NCBI GenBank assembly: GCA_001462255.1
Contig: LIUJ01000019.1
Coordinates: forward strand, 2,111-7,332
DNA: 5,222 nt
From: Fibrobacteria bacterium GUT77
GTDB taxonomy: Bacteria > Fibrobacterota > Chitinivibrionia > Chitinivibrionales > Chitinispirillaceae
Direction of reading: 5' to 3'
Shown here piece by piece: positions 4,798 through 5,222 of the stretch. The notes below the pieces were generated by a model, which was not told the DNA's origin, searched no databases, and was given only the letters and a program-made list of their open reading frames with translations. The position numbers and the translations under genes are program-made. Within the stretch, counting starts at the first letter, position 1. Each line of letters starts with the position of its first letter.

Positions 4798-5133
4798 TTA
4801 CTTCACCCCAACGCTAATGACTTTCGGCTTGTGCCCGGCAATCTCCTCCGGGGACAACATCGCGTATGTGAGCACCATTATTTTGTCGCCGACCATCCCT
4901 AACCTCGCGGCGGGGCCGTTTAGCTCCATTATCCCCGAACCGCGCTCGCCCTTTATAACGTAGGTCGTCAGGCGAACGCCGGTGTTCACGTTTAGCACGT
5001 GCACCTCCTCGTTGGGCAGGATACCGGCGCGTTCAAGATAATCCTCGTCTATGGTTATGCTCCCCTCGTACTCAAGGTTGACGCCGGTTATGCGGACGTC
5101 GCGAAGCTTGCCGTTTAAGAACATTCTGTACAT
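4798..5133 (-). CDS. panD: Aspartate 1-decarboxylase (pyruvoyl-dependent), proenzyme
   Basis: A complete 111-residue protein. It converts L-aspartate to beta-alanine and CO2 for pantothenate and coenzyme A synthesis, in the cytoplasm as a tetramer. The self-cleavage site is Gly24-Ser25 in LEYEGSITID, at the family's standard position; Ser25 becomes the pyruvoyl group. Lys9, Arg54 and Tyr58 match the active-site positions of the E. coli enzyme, and ERGSG (63-67) and the LNGPAAR block (71-77) are also conserved. The C-terminus (HKPKVISVGVK) is somewhat shorter than in E. coli but nothing essential is missing. The start is ATG at 5133 with AGGGA (5139-5143) 5 nt upstream. It is first in the panD, LytR_C, rsfS operon, whose junctions abut or overlap, so the three genes are probably co-transcribed. 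Confidence 0.95.
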   Translation of the reverse strand: MYRMFLNGKLRDVRITGVNLEYEGSITIDEDYLERAGILPNEEVHVLNVNTGVRLTTYVIKGERGSGIMELNGPAARLGMVGDKIMVLTYAMLSPEEIAGHKPKVISVGVK

Positions 5134-5170
5134 TTTTATCCCTATTGTTTTAAAATCAAATTCATATAAG

Positions 5171-5216
5171 GGGAGGGCTACTGTAACAGCGCCGCACTGC
5201 GGCGCACAGCTCCCTC
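5171..5216. repeat. Strong stem-loop upstream of panD (possible dispersed repeat)
   Basis: GCGCCGCA (5189-5196) and TGCGGCGC (5198-5205) form an 8-bp inverted repeat with almost no loop. It extends outward as CTGT (5181-5184) with ACAG (5206-5209), across an AACA bulge, and then as GAGGG (5173-5177) with CCCTC (5212-5216). The whole makes an imperfect hairpin of about 45 nt, which ends 38 bp upstream of the panD start. No U-run follows on the minus strand, so a classical terminator of an upstream gene is unlikely. A REP/MITE-like repeat or a leader structure of panD are the alternatives. Confidence 0.5.
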
Positions 5217-5222
5217 GCTCCA

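Overview
This window comes from a bacterium, most likely a diderm (Gram-negative type): it has a periplasmic DsbD-type reductase and three type IV prepilin-like minor pilins. Base composition is moderate in G+C, with AT-rich intergenic spacers. The phylum cannot be fixed from this sequence. The mix of housekeeping genes, an isolated pilin cassette and repeat-invaded genes suits an uncultured lineage.

Layout from left to right: (1) the 5' part of a minus-strand dsbD/scsB-like gene (1-569), which runs off the left edge; (2) a 150-bp spacer with a nested palindrome (617-661) and AT-rich short repeats; (3) xerC on the minus strand (720-1640); (4) a divergent spacer with a near-consensus sigma-70 promoter (TTGACC, 17 bp, TATAAT) and a leader with two hairpins; (5) a plus-strand operon of three overlapping minor-pilin genes of FimT/GspH, PilV and PilW type (1780-3661); (6) facing it, with only 12 bp between, a tightly coupled minus-strand operon read panD, then a membrane-anchored LytR_C-domain protein, then rsfS (5133 down to 3674); (7) an upstream spacer with a strong stem-loop (5171-5216).

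The most striking content is one family of palindromic repeats that has invaded two neighbouring coding sequences in frame. In rsfS it forms a 24-bp tandem array coding for a roughly 50-residue SKSLNDRS repeat in an N-terminal extension that ordinary RsfS proteins lack. In the LytR_C gene a related but degenerate 24-bp array codes for AIERSRNA repeats between the membrane anchor and the folded domain, and it includes one inverted copy. The shared core (CATTGAGCG) lies in opposite orientations in the two arrays, so the same DNA motif gives different peptides. This points to a DNA-level element that tolerates translation, analogous in behaviour to the Rickettsia palindromic elements (RPE), rather than to a conserved protein repeat.

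Functionally the window combines periplasmic redox maintenance (DsbD-like), chromosome-dimer resolution (XerC), pilus or pseudopilus assembly (minor pilins), beta-alanine supply for pantothenate/CoA (PanD), an envelope protein (LytR_C) and ribosome silencing (RsfS). Apart from the two operons, the genes look like unrelated neighbours.
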